NCBI RefSeq assembly: GCF_015278315.1
Contig: NZ_JADIJE010000006.1
Location: forward strand, 62,001 to 126,000
Length of the DNA stretch: 64,000 bases
Source of the DNA: Microbacterium ureisolvens
GTDB lineage: Bacteria > Actinomycetota > Actinomycetes > Actinomycetales > Microbacteriaceae
Direction: 5' to 3'
Shown here: in pieces, positions 44,794 to 53,636 of the stretch
Position numbering within the stretch: the first letter of the stretch is position 1
Layout: each line of letters opens with the position of its first letter
Translations under genes and position numbers: made by a program
The notes under the pieces: generated by a model
The model's database searches: none
What the model was told of the DNA's origin: nothing
The model's input: the letters and a program-made list of their open reading frames with translations, nothing else

Positions 44794-44824
44794 GGCTGTG
44801 TCTCCTTGTTCGGATGGTGGCCGC

Positions 44825-46492
44825 TCAGGCGGCGGCCTGTCGGGTGGCGGCTTCCTGAGCCGCGCTTCGGGCGGATGCCGCGTCATCGGCGGCGAGGGCG
44901 GCCGAGGCGATGTCGCGTGCCTGGGCGATGGTGTGCTGGAGCAGGGTGGCGCGCACGTCGGCGAGGGCCGTGGGTGCCATGGACAGGCTCGTGGCGCCGA
45001 GGCCCACGAGCACGACGGCGAGCAGGGGATCCGCCGCCGCCTCACCGCAGATGCCCACCGGCTTGCCGTTCGCGCGGCCGGCGTCGCCGACCTCGCGGAT
45101 CAGGCGCAGCACCGCGGGGTGCCACGGGTCCTGGAACGACGCGACCGAGCCCAGGAGGCGGTCGGCCGCCAGGGTGTACTGCGTGAGGTCGTTGGTGCCG
45201 ATCGAGGCGAAGTCGGCGTCCACCAGGATGCGGTCGGCCAGCAGCGCCGACGAGGGCACCTCCACCATGACGCCGGCCGTCTTGATCCCGTAGTCGCGCG
45301 CGAGGCCGGTGAAGTAGTTCGTCTCCTCGACGGTGGCGATCATCGGCGCCATGACCCAGAGGTCGGCGTCTGTCGCGGCGTCGGCCTGGGCCAGCGCCGT
45401 CAGCTGCTCGCGCAGGATGTCCTCGCTCGCGCGAAGCGCGCGGATGCCCCGCAGACCGAGCGCGGGGTTCTCCTCGTGCGCATCGTTGAGGAACGCCAGC
45501 GGCTTGTCGGCGCCGGCGTCGAGCACGCGCACGACGACCTTCTTGCCCGGGAACGCGGAGAGGAGCTTCGTGTACGCCTCGCGCTGCTGCTCGACGGTGG
45601 GCGCCTGGTTGGAGCTCAGGAACAGGAACTCGGTGCGGAACAGGCCCACGCCCTCGGCGCCGAGCGCCACCGCGTCTGTCGCGCCCTCTGGGTTGCCGAG
45701 GTTCGCCAGGAGCGGCAGCGGAGTGCCGTCGGCGAGCGCTCCGTCGGTGATGGGGGCGGATGCCGCGGCCGCACGCGCGTCGGCGCGGTTCTGGGCCCGC
45801 TCGAGCTCGGCGGGCGTCGGCTCCGTCGTGACCACGCCGGCCGCCGCGTCGACGATCACCGTCTCGCCCTCACGGAGGCCGGTGGCGTCCACGGCGCCCA
45901 CGATCGCCACGATCGACTTCTCGCGCGCGAGGATCGCGGTGTGCGAGGTCGGGCCTCCCTCGGTGGTGATGAGGGCGAGGACCTTGTCCAGATCGAGCAG
46001 GGCGGTGTCAGCGGGCGCGAGATCCTTCGCGACGAGGACGAACGGATGCCCCGGATCGGGCACACCCGGAGCCGCGACGCCGCGGAGCCGGGCGATGACC
46101 CGCTGGGCGACGTCGTCGAGGTCGGCGGCGCGCTCGCCGAGGTAGCCGCCGAGCGCGGTCAGCTGGTCGCGGAACGAGGCGAACGCGTCGAACACCGCGA
46201 ACTCGCCGGTCTTGCCCTTCTCCAGCCGCGCACCGACCTCGTCGGCGAGCGTGGGGTCCTCGGCCATCATCGCCTGGGCCTCGAGCACCTCCTGCGCAGC
46301 GCCGCCTGCCTGCGCGCCGCGGGCCTCGAGCTCACGGGCGACGGCGGCCACGGCATCCGTCACTCGCGCCTTCTCCTCGTCGATGCTCAGCGTGCTCGGC
46401 GCGTCCGACGGCGCCGGCGCCGGCTCGGCCATGCGCGCGACGGGTCCCTGGGCGACACCCAGGCCGATTCCCACACCCCGCAGTTCGGTCAT
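44825..46492 (-). CDS. ptsI: PTS enzyme I (PEP-protein phosphotransferase)
   Basis: A 555-residue cytoplasmic enzyme that phosphorylates HPr with PEP and starts every PTS reaction. GGPTSHTAILAR places the active-site His at about 184; GVGLFRTEFLFL, VVRVLDAGADKPL, NPALGLRGIR and SIGTNDLTQYTLAADR are the PEP-binding half. The C-terminus ends in an Ala-rich tail. Shares an operon with HPr (3-base gap) and the mannitol genes. Confidence 0.97.
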   Translation of the reverse strand: MTELRGVGIGLGVAQGPVARMAEPAPAPSDAPSTLSIDEEKARVTDAVAAVARELEARGAQAGGAAQEVLEAQAMMAEDPTLADEVGARLEKGKTGEFAVFDAFASFRDQLTALGGYLGERAADLDDVAQRVIARLRGVAAPGVPDPGHPFVLVAKDLAPADTALLDLDKVLALITTEGGPTSHTAILAREKSIVAIVGAVDATGLREGETVIVDAAAGVVTTEPTPAELERAQNRADARAAAASAPITDGALADGTPLPLLANLGNPEGATDAVALGAEGVGLFRTEFLFLSSNQAPTVEQQREAYTKLLSAFPGKKVVVRVLDAGADKPLAFLNDAHEENPALGLRGIRALRASEDILREQLTALAQADAATDADLWVMAPMIATVEETNYFTGLARDYGIKTAGVMVEVPSSALLADRILVDADFASIGTNDLTQYTLAADRLLGSVASFQDPWHPAVLRLIREVGDAGRANGKPVGICGEAAADPLLAVVLVGLGATSLSMAPTALADVRATLLQHTIAQARDIASAALAADDAASARSAAQEAATRQAAA

Positions 46493-46495
46493 CGT

Positions 46496-46774
46496 TCAGG
46501 CCTCCGCGTCGTGGTCGGTGGTGAGGAGCTCGGCGAGCTTGTCGAGCGTGGACTCGGCGCCGTCGCCGTCGGCGGTGAGGGTGACGTAGTCGCCCTGCTC
46601 CACGCCGAGCGCGATCACGCCGAGGATGCTGGCCGCGTTGACGGGACTGCCCGCGTCCTTCGCGATGGTGACCGGGATGCCGGCATCCTTCGCCGCCTGC
46701 GCGAACAGCTTCGCCGGGCGCGCGTGCAGCCCGTGCGACGATCCGATCCGGACGGTGCGGGAGATGGGTGGCAT
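46496..46774 (-). CDS. ptsH: Phosphocarrier protein HPr
   Basis: A 92-residue carrier. SSHGLHARPAKLF holds the phosphorylated His (about residue 17). The region around the regulatory serine reads SPVNAASILGVIAL, so a Ser is at the equivalent position though the usual KSIMG is changed; HPr kinase is usually absent in actinobacteria, so regulation there is doubtful. The C-terminus is extended by acidic residues. Confidence 0.95.
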   Translation of the reverse strand: MPPISRTVRIGSSHGLHARPAKLFAQAAKDAGIPVTIAKDAGSPVNAASILGVIALGVEQGDYVTLTADGDGAESTLDKLAELLTTDHDAEA

Positions 46775-46798
46775 GGCAGGGCCCTTTCTGGTCGTCGT

Positions 46799-47197
46799 TC
46801 AGGACGTGGCGGTCTGGTCGGGGTCGGCGGAGACGTGCGGCCCGGCCGAGTCGCGCGGTGCGACCGTGTCCGCGGCCGGGAGCGGCCCCCCGGGGCCCCC
46901 GGTCGCGGCGCGGACCAGCGCGAGTGTCCGTGTGCCGTCCCGGTCTCCGAAGATGTCGGGCGGCAGCAGCACCACCGTCGTGCCGCGGGCGGCCGCGTCC
47001 CGTTCGATACGCGCGAGCGCATGACCGAGGTGCGGACCGACCAGCACGACGTCGGCGGCATCGAGATCGATCGGGAGCGACTGCTCGGTGCCGGCGAAGG
47101 CGGAATAGTCGAGTCCCTCTGCATGGGCAGCGTGTCGCACGCGTTGTGCGACGAAGGTGCTCGAGGCACCCGCTCCGCAGACCACCAGGATCCTCAT
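46799..47197 (-). CDS. Solo PTS EIIB-like protein (lactose/cellobiose class)
   Basis: A 132-residue protein. MRILVVCGAGASSTFVAQRV is a P-loop with the putative phosphocysteine at residue 7, and ADVVLVGPHLGHAL is the second typical strand-loop. The last 35 residues are a Pro/Asp/Ala-rich tail. It lies first in the operon before HPr and EI, but no matching EIIC or EIIA of this class is present, so it may serve a transporter elsewhere or act in regulation of the divergent PRD regulator (inference). RBS GAGGAGG before ATG 47197. Confidence 0.85.
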   Translation of the reverse strand: MRILVVCGAGASSTFVAQRVRHAAHAEGLDYSAFAGTEQSLPIDLDAADVVLVGPHLGHALARIERDAAARGTTVVLLPPDIFGDRDGTRTLALVRAATGGPGGPLPAADTVAPRDSAGPHVSADPDQTATS

Positions 47198-47383
47198 CGA
47201 TCCGCCTCCTCTTCCCGCCATTCTTGTGAGAACGCTGGGAGGGGACAACCACTGCTTCTTCCGCGGGGGCGGAAACGCCGCGGCGTCGGCGTCGGTTCGG
47301 TCCCCGGTCGTCGATCCAGCGAGATGAAACGCGGTGGGCGACCGGACGGCCTTCGCCGCCGGTGTGCGTGGTTGACTGGGGGA

Positions 47384-49327
47384 GTGACCCGGGCCCGGCA
47401 AGATCGCGCGCTCGGACTGCTCCTGCGCGACGGAGAGTGGGTGACGGCGGCCGCGCTCGCCGACGCTCTCGGCGTCACGCCGCGCAGCATCCGCTCGTAC
47501 GTGACCGCGGCGAACGCGCGCGTCGCTCCCGGCGTCGCCGTGGAATCCGGCCCACAGGGATACCGCGCGGGATCGGATGCCGCGGCCGCCCTGCGCGCCG
47601 GCAGCGAGGTGGGCACGCCCCGCGACCGGCTGCACACGCTGGTGCGGACCCTTCTCGACGCCTCCGACGGCATCGACGTGTTCGAGACTGCCGACGCGCT
47701 GCACGTCTCACCGGCGACGCTCGACGCCGACCTCGCCCGGGTGCGCGGACTTCTCGGCGGCACGGAGCTCACGCTGGAGCGCTCGGCGTCGCGCGCTCGG
47801 CTGCGGGGCACCGAGGGTGCGCAGCGGCGGCTGCTCAGCAAGCTGGCGCACGACGAGATGGATGCCGGCTCCTTCGACCTCGCCGCCCTCCGGCGCACGC
47901 TCGGCGAAGGCTCGGTGGGTGCGCGCGCGTTCGGTCCCTTCAAGACCGAGCTGGTCGCGCGCCTGGGAGAGCTCGGCTGGTTCGTCAACGAGTTCGGCAT
48001 CGCCGACGTGGTGATGCACATCGCGATCGCGGCGGACCGCACCGCCCGAGACCGTCCGCTCGACGCCGTGGGCGCCGACGGTGCAGCGGTCGCCGAACGC
48101 CCGACCCAGACTCAGGTGGCGCAGATCCTCGCCGAGCTCACGGAGCGCCACCTCGAGGTGCGGCTCGGCAGCGCCGATCTGCAGCACCTCGCCACCCTGG
48201 TGCTGACGCGCGTCGTCGCCCCCGACGAGCCCGCGGGCGCGGCATCCGCCACCGCTCCTTCCAGCCTCGACCCGGCGGTGCACGAAGTCGTGCGCGAGGT
48301 CGTGACGGCCGCCGCCGACGAGTTCCTCGTCGACATCGTGCACGAGGACTTCATCGCGCGGCTGGCGCTGCACGTGCAGAACCTGCTGCACCGCGCCCGC
48401 GAGCAGGCGTGGTCGCGCAACCCGCTGACGCGGTCGCTCAAGTCGACCTATCCGATGATCTTCGAGGTCGCGGTGTTCATCGCGAGCCGCCTGCAGCAGC
48501 GGCTGGGCATCCCGCTGCCCGACGATGAGATCGCCTACATCGCCATGCACGTCGGCGGCCGCCTCGAGCGCAGCCGCCGCGCCGACCAGCTGCTGACCGC
48601 CACCATCGTCTGCCCCGGCTACTACGACCTGCACGAGCTGCTGCGCTCGAGCGTCGACCGCTCGCTCGGGCAGGCGATCGAGGTCGTCGGCGTCGAGACG
48701 CGCGTCGATCCCGACTGGGGGGCGATCGACACCGACCTCGTGCTCACCACGATCGACCCGCCGGCGACCGGCGACCGGATCGTGCGCATCCAGCCGTTCC
48801 TCACCGACACCGATGTCGAGCGGGTGCAGGGCGCGGCAGGACGCATCCGGCGAACCCGGCGGCTCGCGCGCCTGCGCGCCGAGCTCGAGCGGTACTTCGA
48901 GCCGTCGGCGTTCGCGCGCGGGCTGGACGACACCGCCGGCGAGGAGGGCGTGATCCGCACGCTGGGCGCGCTCCTGCGCGACCGGGGCGTGATCGATGCC
49001 GACTACATCGAGCGCACGATCGAGCGCGAGCGCCTGTCGTCCACGGCGTTCACCGACGCCTTGGCGGTGCCGCACGCGCTCGAGATGACGGCATCCCGCA
49101 CCGCCATCGCCATCGGCATCGCCGACCCGTCGATCCCGTGGGGCGACGGGCGCGTGCAGGTCGTGGCCCTCGTCGCCTTCTCCGAGACCGACCGCGAAGC
49201 GTTCCAGACCGTGTTCGAGCAGTTCGTCGAGGTGTTCAGCGAGCGCGACAGCGTGCAGCGCATCGTGCGCCGCGGCACGGACTTCAACGCCTTCCTCGAC
49301 GAGCTCGTCGCGGTCATCGACGGCTGA
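47384..49327 (+). CDS. mtlR: PRD-containing regulator with EIIB- and EIIA-like domains (MtlR type)
   Basis: A 647-residue activator. Two N-terminal helix-turn-helix segments (about 8-60 and 85-135), two PTS-regulation domains (about 170-280 and 290-400; the second with HVQNLLHRAREQ and EIAYIAMHVGG), an EIIB-like segment starting TIVCPGYYDLHELL that keeps the Cys, and a C-terminal EIIA-like domain with LAVPHALEMT (active-site His). It is divergent from the PTS operon and presumably activates it when mannitol flux dephosphorylates it. The GTG at 47384 has TTGACT 6 bases upstream. The frame is open for 2.8 kb upstream, but that part is antisense to the PTS genes. Confidence 0.9.
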   Translation: MTRARQDRALGLLLRDGEWVTAAALADALGVTPRSIRSYVTAANARVAPGVAVESGPQGYRAGSDAAAALRAGSEVGTPRDRLHTLVRTLLDASDGIDVFETADALHVSPATLDADLARVRGLLGGTELTLERSASRARLRGTEGAQRRLLSKLAHDEMDAGSFDLAALRRTLGEGSVGARAFGPFKTELVARLGELGWFVNEFGIADVVMHIAIAADRTARDRPLDAVGADGAAVAERPTQTQVAQILAELTERHLEVRLGSADLQHLATLVLTRVVAPDEPAGAASATAPSSLDPAVHEVVREVVTAAADEFLVDIVHEDFIARLALHVQNLLHRAREQAWSRNPLTRSLKSTYPMIFEVAVFIASRLQQRLGIPLPDDEIAYIAMHVGGRLERSRRADQLLTATIVCPGYYDLHELLRSSVDRSLGQAIEVVGVETRVDPDWGAIDTDLVLTTIDPPATGDRIVRIQPFLTDTDVERVQGAAGRIRRTRRLARLRAELERYFEPSAFARGLDDTAGEEGVIRTLGALLRDRGVIDADYIERTIERERLSSTAFTDALAVPHALEMTASRTAIAIGIADPSIPWGDGRVQVVALVAFSETDREAFQTVFEQFVEVFSERDSVQRIVRRGTDFNAFLDELVAVIDG

Positions 49328-49340
49328 GCTGCGGCATCCG

Positions 49341-49925
49341 TCAGCCGCGCGCGAGGCGCTCGGTCAGGTCGAGGCGCACTGCCGGCCACTCCGAGGGGAG
49401 GATCGAGAAGACCACGGTGTCGCGGAGGGTGCCGTCGGGGCCCAGGCGGTGGTTGCGCAGCACGCCGTCCTGCTTGGCGCCCAGGCGCGCGATCGCCGCG
49501 CGGGACTGGCGGTTGTGCCAGTGCGTGCGGAACTCGACCGCGATCGCGTCGCACTGCTCGAACGCGTGGCCGAGCAGCAGCAGCTTCGACGCGGTGTTCA
49601 CCGCCGTGCGTTGCGCCTCCAGCCCGATCCAGGTGTGGCCGATCTCGACGTGGCGGTTGGCCTGGTCGATGTTGCAGAAGGTGGTCGTGCCGATGACCTT
49701 CCCGGTGTCGAGGCGGCGCACCGCCCACGGGTTCATGTGTCCTTCGTCGCGCCACGCCAGTCGCCGGGCGATGTCGGCCGCGATGCCGTCCGCGCGCGGA
49801 ACCGATGTGTACCAGGTGTGCTCGAGCCCCACGGCGGCGGCAGCCAGGTCGGTCTCGTGGTCGGGGGCGAGCGGTTCGAGGCGGACGTAGGCGTTCTCGA
49901 GGGTGACGGGCGAGGTCAGGAGCAT
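49341..49925 (-). CDS. GNAT acetyltransferase
   Basis: A 194-residue N-acetyltransferase of the RimJ/RimL-like group: VTLENAYVRLEPLAPDHETDL at the N-terminus, GTTTFCNIDQANRHVEIGHTWIG mid-protein, then NTASKLLLLGHAFEQCDAIAVEFRTHWHNRQSRAAIARLGAKQDGVLR, cited in short as HNRQSRAAIARLGA, which is the C-terminal motif. The substrate is unknown. A TACGCT box 6 bases before the ATG at 49925 suggests a leaderless transcript and decides this start over an upstream one at 50006. Confidence 0.88.
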   Translation of the reverse strand: MLLTSPVTLENAYVRLEPLAPDHETDLAAAAVGLEHTWYTSVPRADGIAADIARRLAWRDEGHMNPWAVRRLDTGKVIGTTTFCNIDQANRHVEIGHTWIGLEAQRTAVNTASKLLLLGHAFEQCDAIAVEFRTHWHNRQSRAAIARLGAKQDGVLRNHRLGPDGTLRDTVVFSILPSEWPAVRLDLTERLARG

Positions 49926-49931
49926 GATCCG

Positions 49932-49937
49932 AGCGTA
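49932..49937 (-). promoter_or_regulatory. -10 box of a probable leaderless transcript
   Basis: Minus-strand TACGCT, 6 bases, ATG at 49925. Confidence 0.6.
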
Positions 49938-49975
49938 GAGCGACGGATGCTGCGACCCGCGCCGTCTGGGCAGGC

Positions 49976-50036
49976 TGCGAAGTACGCGCCCAGCCGGAGA
50001 AGCCATGTGCGCGTCCGCGCGTCGTCATACTTCGCA
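49976..50036. repeat. Orphan palindrome E
   Basis: A 61-base imperfect palindrome with TGCGAAGTA (49976-49984) and TACTTCGCA (50028-50036) and further CGCGC/GCGCG pairing inside. Single copy, in the gap between the divergent acetyltransferase and peptide-binding genes. Confidence 0.6.
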
Positions 50037-50076
50037 ATTGTTCGCCGTCACGGAGCCCCCCTCATCCGACCCGACC

Positions 50077-50082
50077 TAGGCT
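50077..50082 (+). promoter_or_regulatory. -10 box of the oligopeptide transporter operon
   Basis: TAGGCT, 50 bases before the ATG at 50133. No clear -35. Confidence 0.45.
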
Positions 50083-50132
50083 CGAACGGTGCGTCCATTC
50101 CGGCGCATGCACAGCGAAGAGGACTCGAACGA

Positions 50133-51698
50133 ATGAAGACGAAGAGGCGAGTGATCGCCCCCATCGCACTGGCACTGGCGGCGACCATCGGTCTGGCCGC
50201 CTGCGCGCAGGGCGATGCCGCACCCGAGACGTCGGGCGCCGAGGCCACCGGCCAGCTCACCTACGCGATCGCGAGCGACCCGTCGTCGCTCAACCCGATC
50301 AACGTCAGCGACCGCTGGGGCCTGACCGTCACGAACATCGTCTACTCGCCGCTCGCGCGGGTCGAGGGCGACGGCACCGTCGTCAACGAGCTGGCCGAGT
50401 CGATCGAGCCCGCCGACGACGGACTCTCCGTGACCGTCACGCTGAAGGACGGCCTGAAGTGGTCCGACGGCGAGCCGCTCACGGCCGATGACGTCGTCTT
50501 CACCTACACGAACAAGGCGGTCCGCGAGAACGGCAACGCCGACCTGCTGTACGTCGGCGACCAGCCCATCACCGCCGAGGCGACCGACGAGCGCACCGTG
50601 GTCTTCCGCCTGCCCAGCGTCAGCGCCGCTGCCCTCAGCAACATCGCGACCGAGACGTACATCATCCCCGAGCACGTCTACGGCGACGTCACCGACTTCT
50701 CCGTGACCGAGCTCGACCCGATCGCGGTCGGCTCGGGCCCGTACACGCTCACCGAGTACGAGCGCGGCCAGTACCTGACGTTCGAGGCGAACGAGAACTA
50801 CTACGGCGAGGCGCCCGAGATCCCCGAGCTCACGCTGCGCATCGTGGCTGACGCCAACACCGTCAAGACGGCGCTGCAGACGGGCGAGGTGGATGCCTCG
50901 TTCGCGACGCCCGACCAGATCAGCGAGCTCGAGGGCGCCGGCCTGAACGTGTACCCGTATGCCGAGGGTCGCGTCGCCTACCTGGGTCTGAACGCCGCGA
51001 AGCTCACCGACCCGAAGGTGCGCCAGGCGATCTTCTTCGCGCTCGACCGCGAGGAGATCAACACCGGCGCGTTCCTCAGCGAGGACTACTACGAGAACGC
51101 CTACACGATCCTTCCGCCGAGCAACGCGTTCGCGACCGAGGACGTCGAGAAGTACGAGCAGGACGCGGATGCCTCGGCAGCCCTCCTCGAAGAGGCCGGC
51201 GTCGAGGGCCTCTCGTTCACGCTCGCGTACGCCGGGGCGGACCCCGCGCAGACCACCGAGGCGACCCTCATCCAGCAGCAGCTGAAGGACGCCGGCATCA
51301 CGGTGGAGCTCGCGGGCATCGAGCCGGCGGCGGTCTTCGAAGAGATCCAGAAGGGCACCGACTCCCAGTACGACGCCTTCCTCGGCGGGTACATCATGGG
51401 CCAGGACCCCGACGCGTACAGCCTGCTGTACCGCACCGGCGCCTCGGCGAACTACTTCTCGTACTCGAACCCGGCCACCGACGCGCTGTTCGACCAGGGT
51501 GCCGTCGAGCTCGACCCCGACGCCCGCAAGGACATCTACGCCGACCTGCAGGCGCAGATCGCCGAGGACGCGGTGGTCTTCCCGCTCGCCGACAACCTCA
51601 AGATCCTCGCCGTGAACCCGCGGATCGGCGGCGTCGAGGACGCCCGCCTCGTCCCGATCTACACGTTCGAGAACTTCGGGCTCCTCACCGAGCAGTGA
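50133..51698 (+). CDS. Oligopeptide-type ABC transporter substrate-binding lipoprotein
   Basis: A 521-residue SBP_bac_5 family lipoprotein. KTKRRVIAPIALALAATIG precedes the lipobox LAAC. The mature protein shows LTYAIASDPSSLNPINV, LKDGLKWSDGEPLTADDVVFT and the VGSGPYTLTEYERGQYL region of the family, which binds peptides, nickel or sugars-like oligomers. A full set of permease and ATPase genes follows. The ligand is not predictable. Confidence 0.94.
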   Translation: MKTKRRVIAPIALALAATIGLAACAQGDAAPETSGAEATGQLTYAIASDPSSLNPINVSDRWGLTVTNIVYSPLARVEGDGTVVNELAESIEPADDGLSVTVTLKDGLKWSDGEPLTADDVVFTYTNKAVRENGNADLLYVGDQPITAEATDERTVVFRLPSVSAAALSNIATETYIIPEHVYGDVTDFSVTELDPIAVGSGPYTLTEYERGQYLTFEANENYYGEAPEIPELTLRIVADANTVKTALQTGEVDASFATPDQISELEGAGLNVYPYAEGRVAYLGLNAAKLTDPKVRQAIFFALDREEINTGAFLSEDYYENAYTILPPSNAFATEDVEKYEQDADASAALLEEAGVEGLSFTLAYAGADPAQTTEATLIQQQLKDAGITVELAGIEPAAVFEEIQKGTDSQYDAFLGGYIMGQDPDAYSLLYRTGASANYFSYSNPATDALFDQGAVELDPDARKDIYADLQAQIAEDAVVFPLADNLKILAVNPRIGGVEDARLVPIYTFENFGLLTEQ

Positions 51699-51706
51699 GT
51701 CACCGG

Positions 51707-51739
51707 CGTCACGGGCACCCGCGCCGGGTGCCCGTGACG
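51707..51739 (+). terminator. Hairpin after the binding-protein gene
   Basis: Perfect 15-base arms around CGC (51707-51721, 51725-51739), 9 bases past the stop. As after the Bmp gene, it lies between receptor and membrane genes and likely causes partial termination. Confidence 0.85.
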
Positions 51740-51801
51740 TCGTCGTGTGCCCGGGGCGCTGGCTCGCGGCATCCCCGGTCACGCGCCGTGAAAGGAGAAC
51801 G

Positions 51802-52761
51802 ATGGCGGTCTACATCCTCCGCCGCCTGCTGCAGGTCGTGCCGATGCTGCTGCTCGTGACGTTCATCGTCTTCGCGCTGCTGCACGCCGCGCCGTACGAC
51901 GTGGTCGACACCATCACGACGCCGCAGATGTCGGAAGAGACCAAGGCCGCCATGCGCGAGCGGTACGGCCTCGACCAGCCCCTCGTGGTGCAGTACGGGC
52001 TCTGGCTCGGGAACGTCGTGCGGGGCGACTTCGGCTACTCGCTCGCCAGCCGTCAGCCGATCGCCGAGGAGCTCGCCGCCCGCATCCCCAACACGATCCT
52101 GCTCGTGGCTCCGGCGTACGTCGCGGCCCTCGTGCTCGCGATCGTCCTGGGCCTCATCGCCGGCTCGCGCCGCGGCACCGTGATCGACAAGGCGATCGAC
52201 GGTCTCGCCGGCATCGGCATCGCGACGCCGTCGTTCTGGTTCGCCCTGCTCGTGATCTACGTCTTCGGCTACCAGCTGCGCTGGTTCCCGATCATCGGCA
52301 TGCACTCGGTGGGCAAGCAGGGAGACCCGGTCGACTTCCTGATGCACTTCGTCATGCCGTTCCTGGTGCTCGTGGTCGCGTTCTTCCCCGAGCTCGCGCG
52401 GTACGTGCGCTCGGCGACCATCAACCAGTTCTCACAGGACTACGTGCTCGTGCAGCGCGGATTCGGCGCCTCGCGCCGGCAGGTGCTCACGAGGCATGTC
52501 GGCCGCAACGTGATGCTCCCGATCATCACGCAGCTGGGCCTGGCCCTCCCCATCCTCGTCACCGGCGCGATCGTCACCGAGTCGATCTTCGGCTGGCCGG
52601 GGATCGGCCCCTACTTCCTCACGGCGACCCGCAGCCTCGACTACCCGGTCGTGCTCGCGGTGCTGCTGCTGTCGGCGGTGCTCGTGATCGTCGGCAACCT
52701 CATCGCCGACATCCTGTACGTCGTCGTCGACCCGCGCATCCGGATCGGAGCGGGCTCATGA
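51802..52761 (+). CDS. Oligopeptide-type ABC permease (DppB-like)
   Basis: A 319-residue permease that begins YILRRLLQVVPMLLLVTFIVF, the typical DppB/OppB first helix, followed by the extracytoplasmic loop with RYGLDQPLVVQYG and GDFGYS, and the EAA loop YVLVQRGFGASRRQVLTRHVG. About six helices. The ATG at 51802 follows AAAGGAG. It overlaps the next gene by four bases. Confidence 0.94.
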   Translation: MAVYILRRLLQVVPMLLLVTFIVFALLHAAPYDVVDTITTPQMSEETKAAMRERYGLDQPLVVQYGLWLGNVVRGDFGYSLASRQPIAEELAARIPNTILLVAPAYVAALVLAIVLGLIAGSRRGTVIDKAIDGLAGIGIATPSFWFALLVIYVFGYQLRWFPIIGMHSVGKQGDPVDFLMHFVMPFLVLVVAFFPELARYVRSATINQFSQDYVLVQRGFGASRRQVLTRHVGRNVMLPIITQLGLALPILVTGAIVTESIFGWPGIGPYFLTATRSLDYPVVLAVLLLSAVLVIVGNLIADILYVVVDPRIRIGAGS

Positions 52762-53636
52762 CCACCGCCGACACCACGCCCAACGTCGCCGCAGTGGTCG
52801 ACGCCACCACGCTCGTGCACCGCACGCGGTCGTTCCGCTCGGTCTCGGCGCTCCTCGCGATCGCATTCCTGGTGATCGTCGGCGCGATCTCGCTGCTCGC
52901 GCCGCTTCTTCCCCTCGATCCGACGACCACCGATCTGGCGAGCCGCTGGCAGCCGCCCAGCGCCGCGCACTGGTTCGGCACCGATGAGCTCGGGCGCGAC
53001 TACTTCTCGCGGGTCGTATACGGCGGGCGCATCTCGCTGACGGTCGGCATCCTCGCGATGGCCGCCGCGACCGCCATCGGCGTCGTGGTCGGCCTGATCG
53101 CCGGGTACGCCGGCGGTCGCGTCGACGACGCCCTGATGCGGGTCGTCGACTTCCTGTCGTCGATCCCGTGGATGGTTCTCGTGATCGTCGCGAGCGTGTT
53201 CCTCAAGCCCGGGCTCTGGACGATCATCTTCGTGATCGGCGTGTTCTCATGGATGGCGACCGCCCGGCTCGTTCGCGCCGAGACCCTCACACTCCGCGAG
53301 CGGGCGTTCGTCCGCTACGCGAAGTACATCGGCGTGCGGCGCGAGCTCGTGATGTGGCGCCACGTGATCCCCGACGCCGCGCCGACGATCATTGTCGCGG
53401 CGACCGCGAGCATCTCGACCGCGATCCTCACCGAGTCGGCGCTGAGCTTCCTCGGGCTCGGCATCCAGCCGCCGATGGCGTCGTGGGGGAGCCTCCTCGA
53501 GACCGCGCAGGGCAGCCTGCAGAGCGCGCCGTATCTGGCGCTGATCCCGGGTGTGCTGATCCTGCTCACGGTGCTGTCGTTCAACGTGCTCGGCGACGCG
53601 CTGCGCCAGTCGGTCAGCGAAGGAGGGGCGTCATGA
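52758..53636 (+). CDS. Oligopeptide-type ABC permease (DppC-like)
   Basis: A 292-residue permease. HWFGTDELGRDYFSRVVYGGRISL is the DppC/OppC signature (cited in part as FGTDELGRDYFSRVVYGGR), and the EAA loop FVRYAKYIGVRRELVMWRHVIP couples to the ATPases. Six helices. The start overlaps the DppB-like stop (ATGA), and the stop overlaps the next start. Confidence 0.95.
   Translation: MTTADTTPNVAAVVDATTLVHRTRSFRSVSALLAIAFLVIVGAISLLAPLLPLDPTTTDLASRWQPPSAAHWFGTDELGRDYFSRVVYGGRISLTVGILAMAAATAIGVVVGLIAGYAGGRVDDALMRVVDFLSSIPWMVLVIVASVFLKPGLWTIIFVIGVFSWMATARLVRAETLTLRERAFVRYAKYIGVRRELVMWRHVIPDAAPTIIVAATASISTAILTESALSFLGLGIQPPMASWGSLLETAQGSLQSAPYLALIPGVLILLTVLSFNVLGDALRQSVSEGGAS

Noticed and set aside
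44597..47383. A 1576-residue frame that would fuse 930 residues to the N-terminus of the MtlR-type regulator
   Set aside because: The upstream part is antisense to mtlA, ptsI and ptsH and lacks any domain; the regulator's HTH begins right after the GTG at 47384.
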